DNA of 42,797 nucleotides from Bryobacter sp. (GTDB taxonomy: Bacteria; Acidobacteriota; Terriglobia; Bryobacterales; Bryobacteraceae), in assembly GCA_022843605.1 (NCBI GenBank), contig JALHNI010000041.1, forward strand, positions 1 to 42,797, written 5' to 3'. A program made the translations under genes and the position numbers. How positions within the stretch are numbered: the stretch's first letter is position 1; the number at the start of each line of letters is the position of its first letter. The notes under the pieces are model-generated. The model was not told where the DNA came from, made no database searches, and worked only from the letters and a program-made list of their open reading frames with translations. Shown piece by piece: positions 20,723 to 29,496 of the stretch.

Positions 20723-23272
20723 ATGACTGGCCACGAAATCCGCCAAACCTATCTTGACTTCTTCGCCGCCCGCGGGCATCGTCCGGTGCGCTCCTCTTCG
20801 CTGGTGCCGCACGATGATCCGACGTTGCTGTTTACCAATGCGGGGATGAATCAGTTCAAAGACATCTTCCTGGGCCAGGAGAAGCGGGACTATAGCCGCG
20901 CGACGACGGCGCAAAAATGCGTGCGCGCAGGTGGCAAACACAATGATCTGGAGAACGTCGGCTATACGCGCCGGCACCACACGTTCTTCGAGATGATGGG
21001 CAATTTCAGTTTCGGCGACTATTTCAAGGCCGAAGCGATTGAGTTTGCTTGGGATCTGGTAACCAAGACGTTCGCCATGCCCAAAGAGAAGCTCTACGTC
21101 ACCGTCTTCCGTGAGGACGACGAGGCCGAGGAGCTTTGGCAGAAGGTGGCGGGCGTGCCCAAGAGCCGCATCTTCCGCCTCGATGAGAAGGACAACTTCT
21201 GGCAGATGGGCGATACCGGCCCCTGCGGACCGTGTTCTGAGATTCACTTCGATCTGGGCGAGCACAACGCCGCTCCGGGCCACGAACACGAGGCCTTCCC
21301 GCTGGACGGCGGTGGCCGTTTCGTCGAAATCTGGAACCTCGTCTTTATGCAGTATGACCGTTCGCAGGAAGGGGTTCTAACGCCGCTTCCCCGCCCTTCC
21401 ATTGACACGGGCCTGGGCCTGGAAAGGGTGGCGGCGATCCTGCAGGGTAAGGTCTCGAACTACGAAAGCGATTTGCTCGAGCCGATCCGTGGGCGCGCCG
21501 CCGAGCTCTTCGGCAAGCCGGTGAAGCCGGCGACGCTGAACATCTGCGCGGACCACGCGCGCGCCGCCGCTTTCCTGATCCACGACGGTGTGGTACCGGC
21601 CAATGAAGGCCGCGGCTATGTGTTGCGCAAGATCATGCGGCGTGCGATGCGTCACGCCCGCATGGAAGGTCTGCAGGATCCCTTTCTGCACCACCTGACG
21701 TCCTTCGTGGCGGGTTTCATGAAGCCGGCGTATCCGGAACTGATGGAGAGCGTGGATCGGGTGGCGCGGATGGTGCGCGAAGAAGAATTGCGCTATGCCT
21801 CGACGTTTCTGGTGGCGGAGCGCATTTTCCATGACGAGGCGAAGTCGGCGCAAGGCGGCGTGATTCCGGGTCCGGCGGCATTCAAGCTCTACGACACTTA
21901 CGGCCTGGCGCTGGACGAGCAGCAGGACATGGCTCGCGAACTCGAGCTGACGATCGACACCGAGGGCTTCCAGGCGGCGATGGAAGATCAGCGCACGCGG
22001 GCGCGTGCTTCGTGGAAGGGTGCCGAGAAGACGCAGGTGAATCCCGCGCTGCAGCCGGTGAAGGACGGCTATGGCGAGACGAAGTTTCTGGCTTACGATC
22101 ACACCGAAGCGGTGGGCCAGGTCCTGTACGCAAGCGATACGGAGTTGGTGCTGGATCAGACGCCCTTCTATGCGGATTCCGGCGGCCAAGTCGGGGATCA
22201 TGGGGCGATCCTGGATAGCGAGACCGGCGAGAAACTGGCCGATGTCACCGGCACGGTGTACGGGTTGCCGAAGTTGATCGTGCACAAGGTGAAATGGACG
22301 CAGGCGTTGGGTGACCGCAAGCAGGTGCTGGCCCGAATCGACGTCGCGAGACGGAGCGCCACGCGGCGGAATCATACGTCAACGCACTTACTGCAAGCCG
22401 CATTGCAGAACGTCCTGGGGCCGCACATCAAGCAGGCGGGTAGCGTCGTTGACCCGACGCGCCTGCGCTTCGACTTTACGCACTACGCCGGCCTCAGTGC
22501 GGAAGAGCGCACCGCGGTGGAGCGGATCATCAACGAGCACATCGTCCGGAATACAGAAGTCACGACGACCGTGATGGACATCGACACGGCGCTGAAGACC
22601 GGTGCCATGGCTTTGTTTGGCGAGAAGTATGGCGACAGCGTCCGCGTGGTGGACATCCCAGGCTTCAGCCGCGAACTGTGCGGCGGCACGCACGTTTCGC
22701 GCACCGGCGACATCGGCGTCGCGCGGATTGTCTATGAGGGTTCGATTTCGGCCGGCGTTCGGCGCATTGAAGCGGTGACAGGGCCCGAAGCTGTCATTCA
22801 CGCCTTAGAGGCAAATGCAGCGGAACTGAAGTCGGAGTTGGACAAGGCCAAAGAGGCGCAGAAGACGCTGGAGCGCCAGGTGGCCCAGATGAAGGAGCAG
22901 ATCGCCCACGCAAAGGCCGGGTCTTTGGAAGGCGAGGCGCGGGAAGTAAACGGGGTGAAGGTGCTGACGGCGCGCGCCGATGGGCTGGACCGGGCGCAGT
23001 TGCGCAATCTGGCAGACGCCTTCCGTAGCAAGTGGCCCTCGGCGGTGATCGTGCTCGCTTCGGCGGAAGCCGGGCAAATCGCGATTGTGACGGCGGTGAC
23101 GAAGGACTTGACGAACAAGGTTCACGCCGGCAAGCTACTCGGCACGGTCGCTCAGGCGGTGGGGGGCAAGGGCGGTGGACGTCCGGACCTCGCCGAGGGT
23201 GGCGGCAGCAATGTCGAAGCTCTGGCCGGAGCGCTGAGTGCCGCATATCAGACGATCAGCGGGAGCCTGTGA
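20723..23272 (+). CDS. alaS: Alanyl-tRNA synthetase
   Basis: This 849-residue class II synthetase charges tRNA-Ala. Domains in order are the aminoacylation core with RHHTFFEMMGNFSFGDYFK (about 80-100) and TGLGLERV, the editing domain with HTSTH near 552-556 and CGGTH near 652-656 (the zinc and editing residues), then a coiled coil (about 690-740) and the C-Ala domain with GGKGGGRPDLAEGGG. All motifs are intact. AGGAG six bases before the ATG sets the start. The stop overlaps the next gene by 4 nt, so it is the head of a three-gene unit. Confidence 0.98.
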   Translation: MTGHEIRQTYLDFFAARGHRPVRSSSLVPHDDPTLLFTNAGMNQFKDIFLGQEKRDYSRATTAQKCVRAGGKHNDLENVGYTRRHHTFFEMMGNFSFGDYFKAEAIEFAWDLVTKTFAMPKEKLYVTVFREDDEAEELWQKVAGVPKSRIFRLDEKDNFWQMGDTGPCGPCSEIHFDLGEHNAAPGHEHEAFPLDGGGRFVEIWNLVFMQYDRSQEGVLTPLPRPSIDTGLGLERVAAILQGKVSNYESDLLEPIRGRAAELFGKPVKPATLNICADHARAAAFLIHDGVVPANEGRGYVLRKIMRRAMRHARMEGLQDPFLHHLTSFVAGFMKPAYPELMESVDRVARMVREEELRYASTFLVAERIFHDEAKSAQGGVIPGPAAFKLYDTYGLALDEQQDMARELELTIDTEGFQAAMEDQRTRARASWKGAEKTQVNPALQPVKDGYGETKFLAYDHTEAVGQVLYASDTELVLDQTPFYADSGGQVGDHGAILDSETGEKLADVTGTVYGLPKLIVHKVKWTQALGDRKQVLARIDVARRSATRRNHTSTHLLQAALQNVLGPHIKQAGSVVDPTRLRFDFTHYAGLSAEERTAVERIINEHIVRNTEVTTTVMDIDTALKTGAMALFGEKYGDSVRVVDIPGFSRELCGGTHVSRTGDIGVARIVYEGSISAGVRRIEAVTGPEAVIHALEANAAELKSELDKAKEAQKTLERQVAQMKEQIAHAKAGSLEGEAREVNGVKVLTARADGLDRAQLRNLADAFRSKWPSAVIVLASAEAGQIAIVTAVTKDLTNKVHAGKLLGTVAQAVGGKGGGRPDLAEGGGSNVEALAGALSAAYQTISGSL

Positions 23273-24258
23273 CCCAGCCGGAATACGATGTCGTCATTGT
23301 TGGCGCGGGGCCTACGGGCCTCGCCTGCGGGATTGAGCTGAAGAGGCGCGGGCTACGTGTCGTCCTGCTGGACAAGGGCTGCGTCGTGAATTCCCTCTAC
23401 AACTACCCGACGAACATGGTCTTCTTCACGACGCCCGAGTTGCTCGAAATCGGGAACATCCCGATGACGTCTCTGAACGAGAAGCCGGGACGCACGGAGG
23501 CGCTGAAGTATTACCGGCGGGTGGCGGCGCACTACGAACTCGACATCCGGCAGTATCAGCATGTCGATGCCGTGGAAGGCGAAGATGGTCACTTCGTGAC
23601 GCACGCCCGCGACATTAACCACGAGCCCGTCACCTACTCCAGCCGCAAGGTAATTCTGTCCACGGGCTTCTACGACCTCCCCAACCTACTGGGAGTTCCG
23701 GGCGAGCACCTTCCCAAGGTCATTCACTACTACAAAGAGCCGCACCCTTACTACAACCAGGATGTGCTGGTGGTGGGCGCGAAGAATTCGGCCGCCATCG
23801 CAGCCCTGGAGCTTTGGTGGTCAGGCGCCCGGGTCACGATGGTTCATCGCGGCGAAGGGCTGCATCGCTTCATCAAGTACTGGATCCTGCCAAACATTTC
23901 GAACCGGATCAAGAACGGCGAGATTCCGGCGTACTTCAATTCAACTATCCGCGCCATTACACCGGGCACTGTGGAACTGAATACGCCTGAAGGCCCCATC
24001 ACACTTAAGAACGACTACGTCTTCGCGATGACCGGCTATCGTCCCGACTTCGCGTTCCTGGCCAAGTGTGGCGTCAACCTGAACCCGGACACCCAGAGGC
24101 CAGAGCTCGATTCCGATACACTGGAAAGCGCGAGGAAAGGGCTGTTCCTGGCCGGCGTGATCGTCGCCGGCGTCCACACCTCCGAGATCTTCATTGAAAA
24201 CGGCCGATTCCACGGTAACCAGATTGCCGAGGCCATCGCCTCCCAGTTGAAAGGCTGA
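23269..24258 (+). CDS. ypdA: YpdA-family FAD/NAD(P) disulfide reductase
   Basis: This 329-residue flavoprotein has two dinucleotide-binding motifs: VVIVGAGPTGLACGIEL at the start for FAD and VLVVGAKNSAAIAALEL near 165 for NAD(P). The segment NSLYNYPTNMVFFTTPELLE and the lack of a CxxC pair are typical of YpdA, described as a bacillithiol disulfide reductase in Firmicutes (family knowledge). Whether this organism makes bacillithiol cannot be told from the window. The GTG start overlaps the alaS stop as GTGA, and the next gene follows after 3 nt. Confidence 0.85.
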   Translation: MTQPEYDVVIVGAGPTGLACGIELKRRGLRVVLLDKGCVVNSLYNYPTNMVFFTTPELLEIGNIPMTSLNEKPGRTEALKYYRRVAAHYELDIRQYQHVDAVEGEDGHFVTHARDINHEPVTYSSRKVILSTGFYDLPNLLGVPGEHLPKVIHYYKEPHPYYNQDVLVVGAKNSAAIAALELWWSGARVTMVHRGEGLHRFIKYWILPNISNRIKNGEIPAYFNSTIRAITPGTVELNTPEGPITLKNDYVFAMTGYRPDFAFLAKCGVNLNPDTQRPELDSDTLESARKGLFLAGVIVAGVHTSEIFIENGRFHGNQIAEAIASQLKG

Positions 24259-24261
24259 CTT

Positions 24262-25122
24262 ATGTTACTTCGCAGAGACTTTACGAAACTGGCCCTCGCC
24301 GCCACCGCGGCTGCCCCGGCCTTTGGAAAGATTAATTCGGTGTTCGGCGGCGTGCCCCTTGGAGCGCAGAGCTACAGCTTCCGGGATCGTGATGTGGACG
24401 GAGCCATCGCCGGCATGAAAGAGATTGGCATCGGCTACACCGAACTCTTCAGCGGACACGTGGAGCCCAAGGTGGAGCGCGGCCCCGCCGGTCAGGAAGC
24501 GCTGAAAAAGTGGCGCCTCGGCGTCACCAAGGAAGAGATCGGCAAAGTGAAGGCCAAGTTTGATGCGGCCGGCATTAACGTTTACGCCTTCAACTACTCG
24601 TTCCGCGACAACTTCACCGACGAAGAGATCGACAAAGGCTTTTTGATCGCCAAGTGGCTGGGCGCGAAGTACATCACCGCCAGTTCTAACGTTTCCACCG
24701 CCAAGCGCGTCGCGCCAGCTGCCGCGAAGCACAAGATGATCGTCGGCATGCACAATCACTCGCGGATCGTCCCCAACGAGTTTGCCACCGCCGAGAACTT
24801 TGCTACCGCAATGAAGGAAGGCTCCTACATCGGGATCAATCTCGACATCGGCCACTTTACGGCCGCCAACTTCGATCCCATCGCGTACATGAAGGAACAG
24901 CACGAGAAGATCGTGACGATTCACTTGAAGGATCGCAAGAAGAACCAGGGCGACAACGTTCCCTTTGGCGAAGGTGACACGGCCATTAAGCCGGTGCTGC
25001 TGCAGATGAAAGCCAATAAGTGGAAGATCCCGGCCATGATCGAGTACGAGTACAAGGGCGCCGACACGATCGCCGAAGTGAAAAAGTGCTTCGAGTATTG
25101 TAAGGCGATTCTCACCGCCTAG
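24262..25122 (+). CDS. Sugar phosphate isomerase/epimerase-like TIM-barrel protein with export signal
   Basis: This 286-residue protein begins LLRRDFTKLALAATAAAPAF, a twin-arginine-type leader, then a xylose isomerase-like TIM barrel. Family features include GVPLGAQSYSFRD, YTELFSGHVEP, MHNHSR (metal-binding His), NLDIGHFTAANFDP and VTIHLKDRKKN, ending with MIEYEYKGAD. The metal ligands expected for this fold (Glu, Asp-His, His, Glu) are present. The substrate is unknown. Proteins of this kind are abundant in Acidobacteria and Planctomycetes. It is 3 nt after the ypdA-like gene and is followed by a strong terminator. Confidence 0.85.
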   Translation: MLLRRDFTKLALAATAAAPAFGKINSVFGGVPLGAQSYSFRDRDVDGAIAGMKEIGIGYTELFSGHVEPKVERGPAGQEALKKWRLGVTKEEIGKVKAKFDAAGINVYAFNYSFRDNFTDEEIDKGFLIAKWLGAKYITASSNVSTAKRVAPAAAKHKMIVGMHNHSRIVPNEFATAENFATAMKEGSYIGINLDIGHFTAANFDPIAYMKEQHEKIVTIHLKDRKKNQGDNVPFGEGDTAIKPVLLQMKANKWKIPAMIEYEYKGADTIAEVKKCFEYCKAILTA

Positions 25123-25142
25123 ACGCGCTCACCGCCAAACAC

Positions 25143-25172
25143 GAAGCCCCCGGCCAAACGGCCGGGGGCTTC
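25143..25172. terminator. Strong bidirectional terminator between convergent genes
   Basis: A perfect 13-bp stem (GAAGCCCCCGGCC / GGCCGGGGGCTTC) closes a 4-nt loop AAAC. It lies 20 nt beyond the epimerase stop and 20 nt beyond the stop of the convergent regulator gene, so it probably serves both. Downstream T content is modest on the plus strand (TGCCTTTTG). Confidence 0.9.
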
Positions 25173-25192
25173 TGCCTTTTGCTCGATCAGGT

Positions 25193-25909
25193 TCAGGGCC
25201 GGGGTGGGGTCGTGATCACGAGCGCCTTCGAGTTTACGCCGTTTAGTGCCCGGTAGGTATGAGGCTCAGAGGCGTCAAAATAGACGCTGTCGCCGGCATT
25301 TAAGATGTGCTCCTCATCCTGGTAGTGAATGGAGAGGGTACCGGCGAGCACATGCAGAAACTCCGCCCCTTCGTGCGCATGTTCCATGTCTTTGCCGTCG
25401 TCGCGGGCGGGAAATTCGGCCAGATAAGCCTGCAGGCTCTTGTCCTGCACGTGGAAGGCGAGACACTCGAAGTAGTAGCTGGGGATGGTGACGTCGGCAC
25501 GATCCGGGAACTTGATCCGCTCGCCCGCACGCACGACGGAGAACATCCGGGTCCGGCGCTTATCGGCGAAGAAGTGGTCCAGTCCGACGTCGAAGACCAT
25601 GGCAATCCGCGCAAGTGTAGGCAAAGTCGGCACAAGTTTGCCGTTTTCTAGCTGTGAGAGCATCGAAGCGGAGAGACCGGTGTGCTTGCCCAGATCGACC
25701 AGAGCAATCTTCTTCTTCAAGCGGAGTTGCCGCAGCTTCTTGCCGATTTCATAGGCAGCGAGCGAGCGGCGCAGGGTTCGCTCGGAACTTTCGCTTTCCG
25801 ACAAGTCCACTTTATCAGCGGTTAAGTCGTCGGCCTCGATTTTATTGACGGTAAACTCAGTTTCAGTGTGGCGTAGATTCACGGTTTCAGTAATGGTAAT
25901 CTCTTTCAT
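25193..25909 (-). CDS. XRE-cupin transcriptional regulator
   Basis: This 238-residue protein has three parts. The first is an N-terminal extension of about 50 residues rich in Thr, Glu and Asp. The second is an Xre-type helix-turn-helix at about 55-110 (GKKLRQLRLKKKIALVDLGK then SASMLSQLENGKLVPTLPTL). The third is a C-terminal cupin at about 165-235, with HAHEGAEFLHVLAG and LNAGDSVYFDASEPHTY supplying the usual His/Glu metal ligands. Such regulators sense a small molecule through the cupin. The long acidic N-terminus is unusual. It is divergent from the ECF sigma gene, with 46 nt between the starts that contain an inverted repeat. Confidence 0.9.
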   Translation of the reverse strand: MKEITITETVNLRHTETEFTVNKIEADDLTADKVDLSESESSERTLRRSLAAYEIGKKLRQLRLKKKIALVDLGKHTGLSASMLSQLENGKLVPTLPTLARIAMVFDVGLDHFFADKRRTRMFSVVRAGERIKFPDRADVTIPSYYFECLAFHVQDKSLQAYLAEFPARDDGKDMEHAHEGAEFLHVLAGTLSIHYQDEEHILNAGDSVYFDASEPHTYRALNGVNSKALVITTPPRP

Positions 25910-25914
25910 GAGAG

Positions 25915-25937
25915 CTTAAGACCCTGAGGGTTAAGAC
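25915..25937. promoter_or_regulatory. Candidate operator between XRE-cupin and ECF sigma genes
   Basis: CTTAAGACCCT and AGGGTTAAG form an imperfect dyad around a central G. TTAAGAC also occurs twice in direct orientation at 25916-25922 and 25931-25937. The site is centred in the 46-nt divergent gap, so one bound protein could affect both genes. Control by the XRE-cupin protein is inference. Confidence 0.55.
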
Positions 25938-25955
25938 TCCAGAAAGCTGGCCAGG

Positions 25956-26576
25956 ATGCAAAAGAATCGTAGTGAATTCGATCATCAGGCGGATGACGAA
26001 CTGGTTCTTCTCGCCCAATCAGGCAACGATGTGGCTTTCACCGAGCTCATCGAACGCCATCGTTCAATCAGTTTCAAATTGGCCTACTCGATCCTTAAAG
26101 ATCGTTCAGACGCCGAGGATGAGGTGCAGAATGCCACCTGGAAGGCTTATTCTCACCTCGGCCAATTCAATTTCGAGGCAAAATTTTCTACGTGGCTCAC
26201 CCGGATCGTGGTGAATCAATGCTTAATGCGCCTGCGTAAGGACAAGCGGGCGAAGTTCTTCTACATTGACGACGTCCAGATCGGCGACGAAGTGGGAACC
26301 CTCGATTTGCGCGACAAGACCGACGGCCCGGAGGCTGACTTGGGCCGGCGCGAAGTGAGCCAAATTTTGCATCAAGAGGTGAACCGCATGCCTCCGCTTT
26401 TGAAGAAAGTTTTCTGGATGCGCGACATTGAAGAGCGCTCGATGTCGGACGTCGCCGAAAGTCTCGGAATTTCCGTCGCAGCAGCTAAGAGCCGATTGTT
26501 ACGCGCTCGCCAGGAACTCAAGGTGCGTTTACAGAAGCACCAGGGCCGGTTGGGCGCCGCCACGCTGGTCGGCTGA
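25956..26576 (+). CDS. ECF-type RNA polymerase sigma factor
   Basis: This 206-residue sigma-70 family protein has regions 2 and 4 only. Region 2 includes FTELIERHRSISFKLAYSIL, DAEDEVQNATWKAYSHLGQF and FSTWLTRIVVNQCLMRLRK. Region 4 includes MPPLLKKVFWMRDIEERSMS and ESLGISVAAAKSRLLRARQE. The length and layout fit RpoE-like ECF factors. No anti-sigma gene follows, since the next gene is phoH with its own promoter, so control may be by the neighbouring XRE-cupin protein or from elsewhere. Start: the ATG has CCAGG directly before it. Confidence 0.92.
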   Translation: MQKNRSEFDHQADDELVLLAQSGNDVAFTELIERHRSISFKLAYSILKDRSDAEDEVQNATWKAYSHLGQFNFEAKFSTWLTRIVVNQCLMRLRKDKRAKFFYIDDVQIGDEVGTLDLRDKTDGPEADLGRREVSQILHQEVNRMPPLLKKVFWMRDIEERSMSDVAESLGISVAAAKSRLLRARQELKVRLQKHQGRLGAATLVG

Positions 26577-26601
26577 TTCTCCCGCTTGACTCGTTCGTTT
26601 T

Positions 26602-26609
26602 GGTATACT
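26602..26609 (+). promoter_or_regulatory. Extended -10 promoter before phoH
   Basis: TGGTATACT ending at 26609 is a near-perfect extended -10. The predicted transcript starts near 26616 and leaves a leader of about 59 nt. A TTGACT lies upstream but with only 12 nt spacing. This position rules out the longer reading frame that would start at 26600. Confidence 0.65.
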
Positions 26610-26674
26610 TTCGGGCAGATGACCCGCCAATCCGGCGTCCTATTTCATTCTGCCCTCCGCACCCGTTTTACTCG

Positions 26675-27709
26675 ATGAAAACGACGCTTCAACTTCCTCG
26701 TGGCGTCGAATCCCTCTTTGGTACGCGCGACGAGAACTTGCGCCTTCTCGAGCAAGGATTTAACGTCCGGTTGGACGTTTGTCCCGAGGGACTGAAGGTG
26801 GAAGGTCCAGAAGAATCTGTCCATCGGCTATCTCTCGTTATTGAGGACTACCTTGAACTCTTGCGTCAAGGGCATGTTTTCGGCAATGGAGACCTCAATG
26901 GCTATCTTCGCGTTGTAGCGGGCGATGCGGAAGTACGGTTGCGCAGCCTAGTGGAGAGCGGTAAGCAGCGCAGCTTTGGGAAGAAAATGCTGGCGCCAAA
27001 GACGGTGAACCAGCGCCGGTACATGGAGGCGATCGAGCGTAACGATATGGTGTTCGGCATCGGTCCAGCCGGCACCGGGAAGACCTATTTGGCAGTAGCG
27101 ATGGCCGTCTCCGCTCTCCTGAGCAAGAAGGTTTCGCGCATCATTCTCACGCGGCCAGCGGTAGAGGCTGGTGAACGTCTAGGCTTCCTGCCGGGCACGT
27201 TGCAGGAAAAGGTGGACCCTTATCTGCGGCCGCTGTACGACGCACTCTTCGACATGCTCGAGAGCGAGCGGGTGGAAAAGCTGATCGAACGCAATACGAT
27301 CGAGATCGCGCCGATCGCATTCATGCGCGGACGCACCCTTAATGACGCCTTCATTATCATCGATGAAGCCCAGAACGCAACGCGCGAACAGATGAAGATG
27401 ATCCTGACGCGTTTGGGCTTTAACTCGAAGATGGTGATCACCGGAGACTTAACCCAAATCGACTTGCCGGGCCAGATGCGGAGCGGCCTGCTGGAAGTGA
27501 CCGAGGTGTTGAAGGGAGTTCCTGGCATTACCTTTGTTGCATTCACCGACGTAGATGTCGTGCGCCACAGCCTGGTACAGAAGATTGTGCAGGCTTACGA
27601 ACGATACAATGAGCTGACCGGAACAGGGCGCCAATTGGCGCTGCGACTGGACGAAATGCCGATGCAATCGCCTGAGACGACGAAGGCAACCGGACCTGAA
27701 ACAAATTGA
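26675..27709 (+). CDS. phoH: PhoH-family ATPase
   Basis: This 344-residue protein from the ATG at 26675 has an N-terminal KH-like part (about 1-95) and a P-loop ATPase domain. Walker A is GPAGTGKT at 130-137 and Walker B is AFIIIDEAQN near 225, with TRLGFNSKMVITGDLTQIDL beyond. PhoH proteins sit next to ybeY in most bacteria and are thought to work in RNA metabolism or rRNA maturation. The molecular role is not settled. The frame is open upstream to 26600, but the promoter at 26602-26609 overlaps that part. ybeY follows after 15 nt. Confidence 0.93.
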   Translation: MKTTLQLPRGVESLFGTRDENLRLLEQGFNVRLDVCPEGLKVEGPEESVHRLSLVIEDYLELLRQGHVFGNGDLNGYLRVVAGDAEVRLRSLVESGKQRSFGKKMLAPKTVNQRRYMEAIERNDMVFGIGPAGTGKTYLAVAMAVSALLSKKVSRIILTRPAVEAGERLGFLPGTLQEKVDPYLRPLYDALFDMLESERVEKLIERNTIEIAPIAFMRGRTLNDAFIIIDEAQNATREQMKMILTRLGFNSKMVITGDLTQIDLPGQMRSGLLEVTEVLKGVPGITFVAFTDVDVVRHSLVQKIVQAYERYNELTGTGRQLALRLDEMPMQSPETTKATGPETN

Positions 27710-27724
27710 GTAATGCCGTAATGT

Positions 27725-28171
27725 ATGTCTGACCCGGAGACCAGTCTCCTATTTGAGCAAGTGACGCCAAGAGTCGGCCGGACGGCCTTACGGGCTTTCG
27801 CGGATACTCTCTGTCGTGACCTTTGCGGAGGACGTCCCTTTACGTGCCTGTTCACGGGCGACAAAGAACTGCGCCGATTGAACAAGCAGTTTCTGGGGAG
27901 CAACTACGCCACTGACGTACTCAGCTTCCCGACGGGAGAGCCGATTGGCCCTCTGGGCGATATAGCAATTTCCCTCGATCGCGCCAAAGCGCAAGCATCG
28001 GAGCATGGCCACCGAATCGAACAAGAAGTCCGGATCCTGATGCTGCACGGAGTGCTGCATTTGGCCGGATTCGACCACGAAACCGATGACGGGAAGATGC
28101 GCAAAATTGAATCGCTCTGGCGCCAGAAGTATGGTTTGCCTATCGGCCTGATCGAAAGGACCGGCAGTTGA
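27725..28171 (+). CDS. ybeY: YbeY endoribonuclease (rRNA maturation)
   Basis: This 148-residue UPF0054 metalloprotein has the zinc motif HGVLHLAGFDH, with His108, His112 and His118. SNYATDVLSFP near 59-69 is the second signature. YbeY matures 16S rRNA 3' ends and takes part in ribosome quality control (family knowledge). The neighbours phoH before and era after are its usual partners. Its stop overlaps the following gene's TTG start by 4 nt. Confidence 0.96.
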   Translation: MSDPETSLLFEQVTPRVGRTALRAFADTLCRDLCGGRPFTCLFTGDKELRRLNKQFLGSNYATDVLSFPTGEPIGPLGDIAISLDRAKAQASEHGHRIEQEVRILMLHGVLHLAGFDHETDDGKMRKIESLWRQKYGLPIGLIERTGS

Positions 28172-29496
28172 CGATCTTCCTGGTAGTCGTTATCGTCGTG
28201 GGCTTGGTCCTGCTGGGCTTGGCCACTTCGATTCAGACCTTTTACTTGGAAGCGATGCGTCTCAAGACGCGGGAGCTTCCCTCACTCTCCTATTTCAAAG
28301 AGCACATCGAGGACAGCATCGGTCTGAAGACCGAACGCGGAGCGCTCATCTTCTCCCTCTGGAAGCACACGCTGCTCGCCTTGTTGGGCGTGGCGATGTC
28401 GGTGGTGGCCACGCACGAACGCCTGTTGGGCGAGGACTTCGTGGAAGCTGCGTTACTGTCCTGGATCTCGATGATGGCCTTCTGCTACGTCCTGCCGCAG
28501 TTGAGTTACCGGAAGACCCAAGGCAACTGGCTGAGCCCCACCTTGCCTCTGCTGCGGCTGATGGTGCTGATGATGCGGCCCCTGGCGGCATTGCTCGACT
28601 TCCTGCATTCCATCGCAGACCTTTCGGGCCCCGCCGACCTCGACGAGGAGCCCCAGAGTTCCGCCGAGGAAATTGAGGCCCTGATCGAGGCCGGCGCCGA
28701 AGAGGGCCTGATCGAAGAGGGCGACCGTAAGCTGATTCATTCGGTGGTGGCGTTTGGCGAAAAAGTGATTCGTGACGTGATGACGCCGCGCCCGAGCGTA
28801 GTGGGGATCAATGAAGACGCGTCGCTTGAAGATTTGCGGCAGTTGGTGATTCATGAGCAGTATTCCCGAATTCCGGTCTACCGTGGGGATATAGACGCAA
28901 TCGTCGGATTCGTACATGTTCACGATGTGCTGGAAGTGGATGAGTCCGAGCGCGAGAAGAAGAAGGTTAAAGATTTGGTACGTCCGATCCGGCTGGTGCC
29001 GGAGACGAAGAGCGTGAAGGCCTTGATGGAAGACATGCGCGAGAACCGGCAACACATGGCGGCAGTGATTGACGAGTACGGGCACACGGCGGGGCTAGTC
29101 ACCATGGAGGACATGTTGGAGGTGATCGTCGGCGAAATTCGTGACGAGCACGAGCCACACATGGACGTCGAGAGCCTGGGGAATGGTGAGTTCGTGGTCG
29201 CGGGCAGCTTCGACATCGATCATCTGTTGGAACTGGTGGATTTTGAGCCGGACTCCGACACCGAAGCGACAACGGTAGGCGGCTTAGTGACAGAGTGGCT
29301 CGGTCGCGTACCGCAAGTCGGCGAAGTGGTGGAACGCGAGGGCATCCGGGTGGAGGTGCTGGCGGCGAATGGGTTGCGGGTTGACCAAGTGAAGTTAGCG
29401 CGTTTGCGCGAGGCGCGCAGCAATGCCGATGCATCAAAAGCAGAGGGCTCGAAGAAGGAACAGGGGGCCATGAATGGCGAAACCGCCAAAGGTTGA
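28168..29496 (+). CDS. CBS-domain CorC/HlyC-like membrane protein
   Basis: This 442-residue protein has several membrane segments in residues 1-150 (such as IFLVVVIVVGLVLLGLATS) in the place of the DUF21/CNNM domain. A linker follows with SAEEIEALIEAGAEEGLIEE. A CBS pair runs from about 200 to 325 (IRDVMTPRPSVVGI; YSRIPVYRGD; MAAVIDEYGHTAGLVTMEDM). The C-terminal CorC_HlyC domain begins near 345. The CorC group is linked to magnesium or cobalt handling. The membrane part is shorter and more divergent than usual. TTG start, overlapping ybeY by 4 nt and era by 23 nt. Confidence 0.85.
   Translation: MTIFLVVVIVVGLVLLGLATSIQTFYLEAMRLKTRELPSLSYFKEHIEDSIGLKTERGALIFSLWKHTLLALLGVAMSVVATHERLLGEDFVEAALLSWISMMAFCYVLPQLSYRKTQGNWLSPTLPLLRLMVLMMRPLAALLDFLHSIADLSGPADLDEEPQSSAEEIEALIEAGAEEGLIEEGDRKLIHSVVAFGEKVIRDVMTPRPSVVGINEDASLEDLRQLVIHEQYSRIPVYRGDIDAIVGFVHVHDVLEVDESEREKKKVKDLVRPIRLVPETKSVKALMEDMRENRQHMAAVIDEYGHTAGLVTMEDMLEVIVGEIRDEHEPHMDVESLGNGEFVVAGSFDIDHLLELVDFEPDSDTEATTVGGLVTEWLGRVPQVGEVVEREGIRVEVLAANGLRVDQVKLARLREARSNADASKAEGSKKEQGAMNGETAKG

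Noticed and set aside
20702..21289. Upstream extension of the NHL-repeat frame
   Set aside because: It overlaps the catalytic core of alaS on the other strand. The signal peptide and the -10 box fit a start at 20701.
26600..26674. Longer N-terminus for PhoH
   Set aside because: The extended -10 promoter at 26602-26609 lies inside it, and the added residues are unlike the family.
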